Source: Chloroflexota bacterium (GTDB lineage Bacteria > Chloroflexota > Anaerolineae > CG2-30-64-16). Taken from it: a stretch of DNA of 33,336 nt. Positions 8,398 to 14,843 of this stretch are shown here, piece by piece. The stretch spans positions 1-33,336 of the forward strand of contig VGOD01000039.1 of NCBI GenBank assembly GCA_016876015.1, in the 5' to 3' direction. How positions within the stretch are numbered: the first letter of the stretch is position 1; each line of letters opens with the position of its first letter. The notes under the pieces were generated by a model. It had not been told where the DNA came from and searched no databases. It worked only from the letters and a program-made list of their open reading frames with translations. The position numbers and the translations under genes are program-made.

Positions 8398-9174
8398 ATG
8401 TCTCAACAGGTTAGCGCCATCGCCGACCGGCTGGCTTGCCCGCCGAAAGCGCTGATCCTGGCGGCCGGTGAGGGCACGCGGCTGCGGCCGTTGACCCTCG
8501 ATCGTCCCAAGCCGATGGCGCCGATCGCCGGCCGGCCGCTGTTGGAACACATCGTGGAGTGGCTGCGGAGCTACGGCGTGCAGGAGATCGCGGTCAACCT
8601 CCACTACCGGCCGGAGGCGATCACGAGCCATTTCGGCGATGGCGCGGCCTACGGCGTACGCGTCACCTACTCGTACGAGGATCCGATCCTCGGCACGGCC
8701 GGGGCGGTGCGCAAGCTGGCGGACTTCCTCGACGGCGGCCCCTTCCTGGTGGTCTACGGTGACGTGTTGACCGACCTTGACCTGCGCCGGCTGCTGATGT
8801 TTCACCACGAACAGGCCGTGCGCGACCCTGCAATCGGCGCCACTGTGAGCCTGTATCACGTGCCCAATCCTACCGAGGTGGGGTTAGTGGGCGCCGATGG
8901 CGACGGGCGGATCACCCGTTTCCTGGAAAAACCGCGACCCGAAGAGGTGTTCACCGACCTGGCCAACACCGGCATCCTGGTCGTCGAGCCGCACGTGATC
9001 GAACGTATTCCGCCGCACGTCTGCTACGATTTCGGCCGCGACCTGTTCCCCCGGCTTCTGGCGGACGGCGTACCGCTTTATGGGTGGGTGGTTCCCGTTG
9101 GCACCTACCTGCTGGACATCGGCACGCCGGAGAAGTACGCGCAGGCGCAGCGGGAATGGACAGGTCGAGGTTGA
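8398..9174 (+). CDS. hddC: Sugar-1-phosphate nucleotidyltransferase (HddC-like guanylyltransferase)
   Basis: A 258-aa nucleotidyltransferase. The N-terminal signature LAAGEGTRLRPLT and RPKPMAPIAGRPLLEHI is complete. The metal-binding aspartate is in VVYGDVLTDLD, and NTGILVVEPHV and DIGTPEKYAQAQ are in their usual places. It joins a sugar-1-phosphate to NTP, giving NDP-sugar and pyrophosphate. Next to GmhB and near an HddA-like kinase, D-glycero-alpha-D-manno-heptose 1-phosphate guanylyltransferase is the most likely role; mannose-1-phosphate guanylyl- or glucose-1-phosphate thymidylyltransferase are alternatives by sequence alone. The first 16 residues precede the fold and may be extra. The last residues (WTGRG) and the stop lie within a GAGGTT hexamer repeat, so the natural C-terminus may have been altered. 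Confidence 0.83.
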   Translation: MSQQVSAIADRLACPPKALILAAGEGTRLRPLTLDRPKPMAPIAGRPLLEHIVEWLRSYGVQEIAVNLHYRPEAITSHFGDGAAYGVRVTYSYEDPILGTAGAVRKLADFLDGGPFLVVYGDVLTDLDLRRLLMFHHEQAVRDPAIGATVSLYHVPNPTEVGLVGADGDGRITRFLEKPRPEEVFTDLANTGILVVEPHVIERIPPHVCYDFGRDLFPRLLADGVPLYGWVVPVGTYLLDIGTPEKYAQAQREWTGRG

Positions 9175-9194
9175 GGTTGAGGTCGAGGTTGAGG
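9163..9194 (+). repeat. GAGGTY hexamer repeat bridging hddC and gmhB
   Basis: About five imperfect copies of GAGGTT/GAGGTC. The run supplies the hddC stop codon and ends 8 nt before the gmhB ATG, so it also stands where the gmhB ribosome site should be (its GAGG words may serve). Similar hexamers recur at 9879-9892 and 10081-10122. Confidence 0.7.
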
Positions 9195-9202
9195 CGAAGC
9201 GC

Positions 9203-9784
9203 ATGAGCCGGCCGGCGGTATTTCTGGACCGTGATGGGGTGATCAACTGCAATCGCCGCGACCACGTCAAGTCGTGGGCCGAGTTCGCGTTTCTGCCGGG
9301 CGCTATGGATGCGTTGCAAAAGCTGGCGAGGTTGGGCTGGCCGGTGGTGGTGGTCAGCAACCAGGCGATCATCAACCGCGGGCTGGTCAGCCGGCAGACG
9401 GTGGACGAGATCAACGCGCGGATGGTAGCTGCCGTGCAGGACGCCGGCGGTCGGATTGACAGCGTGCTCTACTGCCCACATCGCCCGGACGAAAACTGCA
9501 ACTGCCGTAAGCCCCGGCCGGGCTTGTTGTTGCAGGCGGCCGAACAGTGGGCGCTGGACCTGTCCCACAGCTACCTGGTGGGGGATGCTGAAAACGACGT
9601 GCTGGCAGCCCTGAGCGCCGGCTGCCGGCCCATCTTGGTCCAGACCGGGCGCGGCGTGGAGCAATTGGCGCTTCTGCGGCAGCGCGGCGTGGACAGTTTT
9701 CACGTGGCCGACAACCTGGCCGATGCGGTGGATTGGATCATGGTGAGCGAACTGTCAATCCGAGGGGGAATCTTGCGTGTCTAA
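9203..9784 (+). CDS. gmhB: D-glycero-D-manno-heptose 1,7-bisphosphate phosphatase (GmhB)
   Basis: A 193-aa HAD-superfamily phosphatase. Motif I is FLDRDGVIN, motif II VVVSNQ, and the late acidic motif YLVGDAENDV. The zinc loop typical of GmhB and histidinol phosphatases is complete as CPHRPDENCNCRKPRPG, with three Cys and one His. The enzyme removes the C7 phosphate of heptose bisphosphate, giving the 1-phosphate that HddC activates. ATG 9203 is chosen because it precedes the fold directly; upstream codons in the frame derive from hddC and the hexamer repeat. Its end overlaps an epimerase remnant (9777). The isomerase GmhA, needed for the first step, is not in the window. Confidence 0.9.
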   Translation: MSRPAVFLDRDGVINCNRRDHVKSWAEFAFLPGAMDALQKLARLGWPVVVVSNQAIINRGLVSRQTVDEINARMVAAVQDAGGRIDSVLYCPHRPDENCNCRKPRPGLLLQAAEQWALDLSHSYLVGDAENDVLAALSAGCRPILVQTGRGVEQLALLRQRGVDSFHVADNLADAVDWIMVSELSIRGGILRV

Positions 9785-9902
9785 AAACCTCGTCACCGGC
9801 GGGGCCGGCTTCCTCGACTCCCACGTCGTAGATCGTTATCTTGCCCTGGGGCACGACGTGACGGTGGCGTGGTATCGGGCTGAGGCTGAGGTCTTATCAT
9901 GA
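9777..9902 (+). pseudogene. N-terminal remnant of an NAD-dependent epimerase
   Basis: A 41-codon frame opening with GTG inside the end of gmhB. It reads SKNLVTGGAGFLDSHVVD then RYLALGHDVTV, which is the first beta-alpha-beta unit of an extended SDR nucleotide-sugar epimerase (GxxGxxG, here GGAGFLD with the last Gly-Ser replaced). The rest of the about 300-aa enzyme is missing; the frame runs into a GCTGAG hexamer pair and stops at TGA 9900-9902, which overlaps the ATG of the next gene. It is best seen as a deletion scar: a third sugar epimerase gene once followed gmhB and was replaced by the gene at 9899. Confidence 0.75.
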
Positions 9903-12217
9903 CTCAACCCACACCCGCCACCTGCCCCCATCTGGGTCTCGCGAGCGACCGCACGCTGGCCCGCACGCAGCCCGACGCCGCCCACCGCTGCTACGCGCAG
10001 ACGCCACCCGCCGCGCCCGATGAAGCGCAGCAGATCGCGTTTTGTCTCTCGGCCGAACATCCGAGCTGCCCGTTCTATGTCGAGGTCGAGGATAAGGCTG
10101 AGGTCAAGGATAAGGTTGAGGCTGGTTCCCGATCCTCGTTCCGTCGCTGGCTGGCGTTCGTGCCCTGGCTCGCGCTGGCGCTGCTGGCAATCGTCGTGGT
10201 GTTCGTCTACGGCCGCGACCTCCTCCGGCCACCGGTCGCGTTGGCTCCGTTGGTTGACCCCGTCGTAGCGTCGCCGGCCGCTGGCGCCACCTCCACGGCG
10301 TCGCCGACATCCGCTGCCGGCGCGGCAACTCCGACACCCGCGCTTGGCGTCCGTTCTTCGGCGTCGGCTCGTCTCATCACCAGCACGCCCGAGCCCGGCG
10401 GGCAGGTCTTGATACTGGCGCCCAAGGCCGGCGACGCCGGCTGGTGGACGAGCGGCGAGGGCCGCGGCAACCACCTGGGGGATTCGTACCTCTACGCCGG
10501 TTATTTCAACGGCCAGGCGTTCGTGGCCGCGGCCCGCTTCGAGCTGGCTCGCGTCCCGCGCGGCGCACCGATCCGCGAGGCGACCCTGCGGGTGACCGGG
10601 CTGCGCGGCGATCGCTTCCGACCCGAGGCCGGCGGCACGTGGCAGGTGCAACTGCTGGCCGCGGATGCGATGAAGGAGTTCGCTCGCGCCGACTTTCAGG
10701 CGCTCTTCAACGCGGCGGCCGGCGTGACCCTCTTTCCCGCCTTTTATCCGGCCGACCTGGGCGAAAATCGCATGCAGGAGCTGCGGCTGGATGCCAGCGC
10801 CCGCGCCTGGCTGGCCGAACAAGTGGTCAACGGCGCGCCGGCCGTGATCGCGCGCATCATCGGGCCGGCAGCCGGCGACACGCTCTTTGCCTGGGATAGT
10901 GGGAGTGGCCCGGCCAGCGGCGGCAACGGGCCGCAGTTGGCCCTGAACCTGGGACCGGCCCCCGCCACGCCGCCGCCCCTGCCGACGCAACAGGTGATCG
11001 TCGCCACGCTGACCCCCACGCCGGCCAACGTGCTCACCGCGGCGGCGCGCGTCCTGACCGCCACGTCGGTTGCCAAAGCGGGCACGCCTACCCCGCTGAC
11101 CTACCGGATCGTGACCCCCACGCCGGTTCCGGCTAACCTGGCGACCGCGCAGGCGTTGGGCTTTGCGCAGGGGCTGCCGGCCATCGTCGTCGCGACCCCA
11201 ACGCCGGCCAACGAGGCTACGGCCACTTACCAGGCGCTTTATGCCACGGCCGTTGCGGTCACCACCGGCACCTTTACCCCGATCCCGACGAACGCGGTGA
11301 CGCCCATCGTGGTGATCCCGACGCCTGTGCCGGAAAACGTGGTCACGGCGGCCGCCCAGGTCCTGGCTGCGACCGCGCAGGCCACAGAAGTGGGCACGGC
11401 AACCCCTCTGCCCTTCAACGCCGTGATCGCGACCGTCACACCGCGTCCGGTAGTGGTCACCCACACGCCTGTCCCGGCCAATTATGCCACGGTGGTCTCC
11501 CAGGCGGCCTATGCCACCGCGGTGGCGCTGATCGTCGGCACCTTCACCCCACTGCCGCCCAACGTCGTCATGGCCACGCCGGCGCCGCTGCTGGTGTACC
11601 TGGACCAGCTATCGCCCACCCCGCGCCCCCCGGCCACCCCGACGCCGCCTTCGACCATGCCGCGTGAGTTGGTCGGCCGGATCCTGTTCTTCAGCGACCG
11701 CGATGGAGAGTCACACTTGTTTGTCCTGGATCCTGCATCTGGCCGGCTGGCCCGGGTGACTCAGGATTGGCCTTATCGGTTGGCTCAGGTGGCCGAAGGC
11801 CGCTCGCCAGATGGAACTTTGAGCCTCCTGGTGCAGGAGGACGCCCGGCGCATCCCGCAGGTATACATCCGGGATGTGCGCTACAGCGGGCTGCGCCAGT
11901 TGACCACCACGACCGGCTGGAGTTACGATCCAGCGTGGTCGCCGCGCGGCAACCGGATCGCGTTCGTGTCCACCGAGCCGGGCAACGACGAGATCTACGT
12001 CATCACGCCCGACGGCAAGGACATGCGCCGCCTGACCGTCAATACCTGGGAGTGGGACAAACATCCCTCCTGGTCGCCCGACGGCACGCAGATCGTCTTC
12101 TGGTCGAATCGCGAGACCGGCCGCCGCCAACTCTGGGTGATGAACGCCGACGGCTCGAACCAACGCCTTTTACTCGATTCGGTGTATAATGATTGGGATC
12201 CTGTGTGGGTGAAGTAG
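9899..12217 (+). CDS. Membrane-anchored surface protein with Thr-Pro linkers and C-terminal TolB-like propeller
   Basis: A 772-aa protein; ATG 9899 overlaps the remnant stop. Residues 1-60 contain C9, C31, C49 and C57 in a CPHLGL...HRCY...AFCL...CPFY pattern, a four-Cys motif I associate with Chloroflexota surface proteins and a likely metal site. A charged stretch read from a hexamer repeat (EVEDKAEVKDKVE) precedes one TM helix (about 84-104). Next come a beta-rich domain (about 160-365), then about 230 residues of Ala/Thr/Pro linker with recurring TPTPAN / VPANLATAQA-like units. The end has PD40/TolB blades: DRDGESHLFVLD, WSPRGNRIAFVS, WSPDGTQIVFWSN. It probably sits on the outside with the propeller binding protein or glycan. 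No enzyme motif was seen. Confidence 0.83.
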   Translation: MTQPTPATCPHLGLASDRTLARTQPDAAHRCYAQTPPAAPDEAQQIAFCLSAEHPSCPFYVEVEDKAEVKDKVEAGSRSSFRRWLAFVPWLALALLAIVVVFVYGRDLLRPPVALAPLVDPVVASPAAGATSTASPTSAAGAATPTPALGVRSSASARLITSTPEPGGQVLILAPKAGDAGWWTSGEGRGNHLGDSYLYAGYFNGQAFVAAARFELARVPRGAPIREATLRVTGLRGDRFRPEAGGTWQVQLLAADAMKEFARADFQALFNAAAGVTLFPAFYPADLGENRMQELRLDASARAWLAEQVVNGAPAVIARIIGPAAGDTLFAWDSGSGPASGGNGPQLALNLGPAPATPPPLPTQQVIVATLTPTPANVLTAAARVLTATSVAKAGTPTPLTYRIVTPTPVPANLATAQALGFAQGLPAIVVATPTPANEATATYQALYATAVAVTTGTFTPIPTNAVTPIVVIPTPVPENVVTAAAQVLAATAQATEVGTATPLPFNAVIATVTPRPVVVTHTPVPANYATVVSQAAYATAVALIVGTFTPLPPNVVMATPAPLLVYLDQLSPTPRPPATPTPPSTMPRELVGRILFFSDRDGESHLFVLDPASGRLARVTQDWPYRLAQVAEGRSPDGTLSLLVQEDARRIPQVYIRDVRYSGLRQLTTTTGWSYDPAWSPRGNRIAFVSTEPGNDEIYVITPDGKDMRRLTVNTWEWDKHPSWSPDGTQIVFWSNRETGRRQLWVMNADGSNQRLLLDSVYNDWDPVWVK
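10081..10122 (+). repeat. Hexamer repeat inside the TolB-like gene
   Basis: Imperfect GAGGTC/GATAAG/GCTGAG hexamers in frame, encoding alternating acidic and basic residues (EVEDKAEVKDKVEA) just before the TM helix. The units resemble those at 9163-9194, so the same type of simple repeat has expanded here within a coding region. Confidence 0.6.
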
Positions 12218-12219
12218 TT

Positions 12220-12446
12220 GTCAGTGGTCAGTGGTCAGTTTGTCAGTGGTCAGTGGTCAGTGGTCAGTGGTCAGTGGTCAGTGGTCAGTGGTCAGTGGTC
12301 AGTGGTCAGTTTGTCAGTGGTCAGTTATCAGTTTTCAGTGGTCAGTAGGGCTTGCTGTCAACTGAGAACTGAGAACTGAAAACTGAAAACTGAAAACTGA
12401 AAACTGAAAACTGAGAACTGAAAACTGAAAACTGAAAACTGAGAAC
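12220..12446 (+). repeat. Heptamer tandem repeats in inverted arrangement (STRR-like)
   Basis: This fills the 243-bp gap between the TolB-like gene and the BY-kinase. Block 1 (12220-12346) is built of GTCAGTG heptamers with a few TTGTCAG breaks. After a 13-bp spacer, block 2 (12360-12446) is built of AACTGAA/AACTGAG heptamers. TCAGT in block 1 is the complement of ACTGA in block 2, so the blocks can pair as a long imperfect hairpin. The ribosome site of the next gene (GGAG at 12451) follows directly. It resembles the short tandemly repeated heptamers of cyanobacteria. It is not a CRISPR: there are no spacers. Confidence 0.88.
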
Positions 12447-12460
12447 TCCTGGAGAAAATC

Positions 12461-14098
12461 ATGGAGCTTAAGGAATACATCCTGCCCCTGCGCAAATGGT
12501 GGTGGCTGATCGTCGCCTCCGTTTTTATCGCGACTGTTTCCAGCTATCTGGCGACGCGACAGCAGTCGCCGATCTACCAGGCGCGCACTACTATTATGAT
12601 CGGCAGCGCCATCGAAAACCCAAATCCGACGGGCAACGACTTTTGGCTGACGCAGCAGCTTGCCAACACCTACGCCGACATCGCCAAGCGCGAACCGATC
12701 AAACAGGCGACCATGGCGGCCCTGGGGCTGAACTGGCTGCCCGAGTACACGGTGCGCGTGGTGGCAAACACGCAGTTGCTGGAGATTACGGTGGTGGATA
12801 CTTCCCCCCCGCGCGCCCAGGCAGTGGCCGCCGAGCTGGCGAACCAGCTCATTCGCCAGACCCCCACCAACTCCGACAGCGAAACGCAGCAACGCCAGGC
12901 CTTCATCAAGGCGCAATTGGACGACCTGGAAGTCAAGATCAAGGAGACCAAAGCCGAGATTGACAAGAAACAGGCCGACCTGGCTAACCTGTTCAGCGCC
13001 CGGCAGATCGCGGACACGCAGACGCAGATCGCCGGCCTGCAGACCAAGCTGAACACGCTGCAAGCCAACTACGCAGCGCTGCTCAGCAATACGCAGCAAG
13101 GCTCGATCAACACGATCAGCGTCATCGAGCCGGCCGTGTTGCCGACGAAGCCGATTGGCCCGAACAAACTGGCGACCATCTTGCTGGCCGCGGCGATTGG
13201 TCTGGTGTTGGCGGCCGGCGCGGCTTACCTGCTGGAGTACCTGGACGATACCCTGAAGAATCCCGACGACGTGCAGAAGGAGCTGAGCCTCACCACGCTC
13301 GGCGCGGTGCCGGTGATGGATGGCGCTACCGCGGGGGACGAGCTGCCGGTGCTCTCCGGCGGCCATTCAGCGGCCGTCGAAGCGTATCGCATCCTGCGCA
13401 CCAACCTCCAGTTTGCCGCCGTGGACCGCCCTCTGCACACCCTGCTGATCACCAGCCCCGCGCCCACCGAAGGTAAGTCCCTCACAGTCGCCAATCTGGG
13501 CGCAGCAATGGCGCAGGCTGGCAAGCACGTCGTCCTGGTGGACGGCGACCTGCACCGGCCGCGGCTGCACCGATTGTTCAAGCTGCGCAACAACACCGGC
13601 CTCACCACCGCGCTTCTGGAGGCGCGTCCCAGCCTGGACGGCCTGTTGCAGGAGACAACCGTGCCCGGCCTGCACGTGCTTACCTCGGGGCCGCTGCCGC
13701 CCAACGCGGCCGAGCTGCTCGGCTCCGCGCGCATGAAGGAGCTGCTGGCCGAAGTGCAGACCCAGGCCGACCTGGTGGTGGTGGACAGCCCGCCGTCCAC
13801 CGCGCTCTCCGACGCCGCGATCCTCTCGACCCAGACCGACGGTGTCCTGCTGGTGCTCGATTCCGGCCACACGCGGCGGGAGGTTGCCCGGCGCGCCCTG
13901 GATGGCTTGCGCCAGGTCAACGCGCGCGTGGTCGGCGCGCTGCTCAACCGCATGCCCACGCGCGGGGCCGGCTACTATTATTACTACTATTACCACTACG
14001 GCCACTACTATTCGGATGATGGCCGGGACCCCGCAAGGGCGCGCGAGCAGAACCGGGATCGCTCTGGCCGAGGCAAGCGCGAGAAAACGTCCGCCTGA
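12461..14098 (+). CDS. Polysaccharide co-polymerase / BY-family tyrosine autokinase (Wzz-Wzc type)
   Basis: A 545-aa fusion of a Wzz chain-length domain and a bacterial tyrosine kinase. The start ATG has GGAG 6 nt upstream. TM1 is at about residues 14-32, an extracytoplasmic coiled coil at about 145-215 (Gln/Lys-rich), and TM2 at about 240-262 after the PTKPIGPNK motif. The cytoplasmic kinase has Walker A with G338-K339-S340 (PAPTEGKSLTVAN), Walker A' with D361 and D363 (VLVDGDLHRPRLH) and Walker B ending D442 (LVVVDSPP). The C-terminal tail has a Tyr cluster at 505-517 (seven Tyr in a row, then HYGHYY), the autophosphorylation target, and a basic end. It controls polymer length and export of the polysaccharide made by the upstream genes. 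Confidence 0.93.
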   Translation: MELKEYILPLRKWWWLIVASVFIATVSSYLATRQQSPIYQARTTIMIGSAIENPNPTGNDFWLTQQLANTYADIAKREPIKQATMAALGLNWLPEYTVRVVANTQLLEITVVDTSPPRAQAVAAELANQLIRQTPTNSDSETQQRQAFIKAQLDDLEVKIKETKAEIDKKQADLANLFSARQIADTQTQIAGLQTKLNTLQANYAALLSNTQQGSINTISVIEPAVLPTKPIGPNKLATILLAAAIGLVLAAGAAYLLEYLDDTLKNPDDVQKELSLTTLGAVPVMDGATAGDELPVLSGGHSAAVEAYRILRTNLQFAAVDRPLHTLLITSPAPTEGKSLTVANLGAAMAQAGKHVVLVDGDLHRPRLHRLFKLRNNTGLTTALLEARPSLDGLLQETTVPGLHVLTSGPLPPNAAELLGSARMKELLAEVQTQADLVVVDSPPSTALSDAAILSTQTDGVLLVLDSGHTRREVARRALDGLRQVNARVVGALLNRMPTRGAGYYYYYYYHYGHYYSDDGRDPARAREQNRDRSGRGKREKTSA

Positions 14099-14153
14099 GA
14101 GAACAATGGCGCCCCTTCCCCTGACACAACGGCCTGATCGCACGAACACACGC

Positions 14154-14181
14154 TTGACATTCTACGGTGTTGTGCTATGAT
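14154..14181 (+). promoter_or_regulatory. Sigma70-type promoter for the PqqD-peptide-radical SAM operon
   Basis: TTGACA at 14154-14159 and TATGAT at 14176-14181 are 16 bp apart, with TG one base before the -10 (extended -10). Transcription would start near 14188, about 20 nt before the ATG at 14209. It lies in the 110-bp gap after the BY-kinase gene. It is the best promoter match I found in the window and marks a new transcription unit. No operator-like dyad was seen around it. Confidence 0.75.
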
Positions 14182-14208
14182 TTATTGGACATCGAGAGGT
14201 CTATCGCG

Positions 14209-14511
14209 ATGAGCGTGACGCCGCTGCGCCGGTCCGACGTGATCGGCCAACACGCCGGCCGTGAGACGCTGCTCTATGATCCCGTTGCCGATGCCGTTCA
14301 TACGCTAAATCCCACGGCGTGGGCCGTTTGGGAGCTGTGCGACGGACGTCACACGCCTGCCGACATGGCGACCCACCTGCGGGCTGCTTTTGCTGACGTA
14401 TCTGATCAGGACGTAGATGCCGACGTCCTGGCAATTCTCGCCGTATTTGCGCGCGAGGAATTGATCCACCGCTATGATCTGGCAAAGGAGCTGGGATATG
14501 GACCAGATTGA
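14209..14511 (+). CDS. PqqD-family peptide-binding protein
   Basis: A 100-aa PqqD-like protein (RiPP recognition element fold). ATG 14209 has GAGAGG 8 nt upstream; upstream codons to 14167 overlap the promoter -10 and are unlikely to be used. The diagnostic strand-helix segment is TLLYDPVADAVHTLNPTAW followed by AVWELCDGRHTPADMATHL, and the end is a winged-helix-like DVDADVLAILAVFAREELI. PqqD proteins bind the leader of a precursor peptide and present it to a radical SAM enzyme. The next gene, overlapping by 14 nt, encodes a short peptide with a leader-like half. The protein also resembles the PqqD members of HprK-related loci, and an HprK-like kinase lies downstream. Confidence 0.88.
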   Translation: MSVTPLRRSDVIGQHAGRETLLYDPVADAVHTLNPTAWAVWELCDGRHTPADMATHLRAAFADVSDQDVDADVLAILAVFAREELIHRYDLAKELGYGPD

Positions 14512-14716
14512 ACTGACAAAGCCTGGGGCCGAAACGGCAGACACAGACCTGCCTCCTTACGAACCTCCTCGGGTGCTGACCTATCGCGGGGCCGACATCC
14601 TGAGGATGTTGGGGCCGGCGCAGGCGTGCTCGTTCGGCCATTCGGTGGTCGTTTGCGGGCCGACTTTCGGTCCACCGAACTTCGGCGCGCCTGGGGCCAA
14701 ACCGGCAGGCGGGTGA
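14498..14716 (+). CDS. Candidate RiPP precursor peptide (72 aa)
   Basis: The ATG at 14498 has AAGGAG 7 nt upstream, one of the best ribosome sites in the window. Residues 1-37 form an acidic leader-like half that contains PPYEPPRVLTY, similar to the Y-x-x-P motif recognised by peptide-binding domains. A short LGPAQAC junction follows, then a core-like half starting about C44 with two cysteines (C44 and C53), many Gly and Pro, and three Phe (GPTFGPPNFGAPGAK). No enzyme or membrane feature is visible. Its place between a PqqD and a PqqD/radical SAM/SPASM enzyme makes a modified-peptide precursor likely. The core type (thioether, Calpha crosslink or other) cannot be told. A repeat element starts 3 nt after the stop. 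Confidence 0.72.
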   Translation: MDQIELTKPGAETADTDLPPYEPPRVLTYRGADILRMLGPAQACSFGHSVVVCGPTFGPPNFGAPGAKPAGG

Positions 14717-14718
14717 AA

Positions 14719-14826
14719 ACCTCACCCCCTGCCCCCTCTCCATTGTGGATTGCGGATTTTGGATTGTGGAGTGCTGTCCGCAATCTGCAATCCGCAATCA
14801 AGCGGGGAGGGGGTTGGGGGGTAGGT
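14719..14826 (+). repeat. C-run/G-run inverted-repeat element between peptide gene and radical SAM gene
   Basis: 108 bp. The outer arms ACCTCACCCCCTGCCCCC and GGGGGTTGGGGGGTAGGT pair; an inner pair, GATTGCGGATTTTGGATTG against CAATCTGCAATCCGCAATC, folds within. It belongs to the same family as 7766-7867 and 8210-8370. It lies directly after the precursor stop and 17 nt before the chosen maturase start, so it would put a strong hairpin between the two in the mRNA. Confidence 0.8.
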
Positions 14827-14843
14827 CGTACTTCCCCGCTTCC

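Noticed and set aside
9836-11464. 542-codon open frame on the - strand
   Set aside because: Shadow of the TolB-like gene; Arg/Gly-rich, no family motif, whereas the + frame has clear domains.
12220-12446. CRISPR array
   Set aside because: Unit is 7 bp with no spacers and no cas genes are nearby; heptamer tandem repeat.
14498-14716. Lasso peptide precursor
   Set aside because: The leader has a Y-x-x-P-like motif, but no asparagine-synthetase-like cyclase or transglutaminase-like protease is present; a radical SAM enzyme is.
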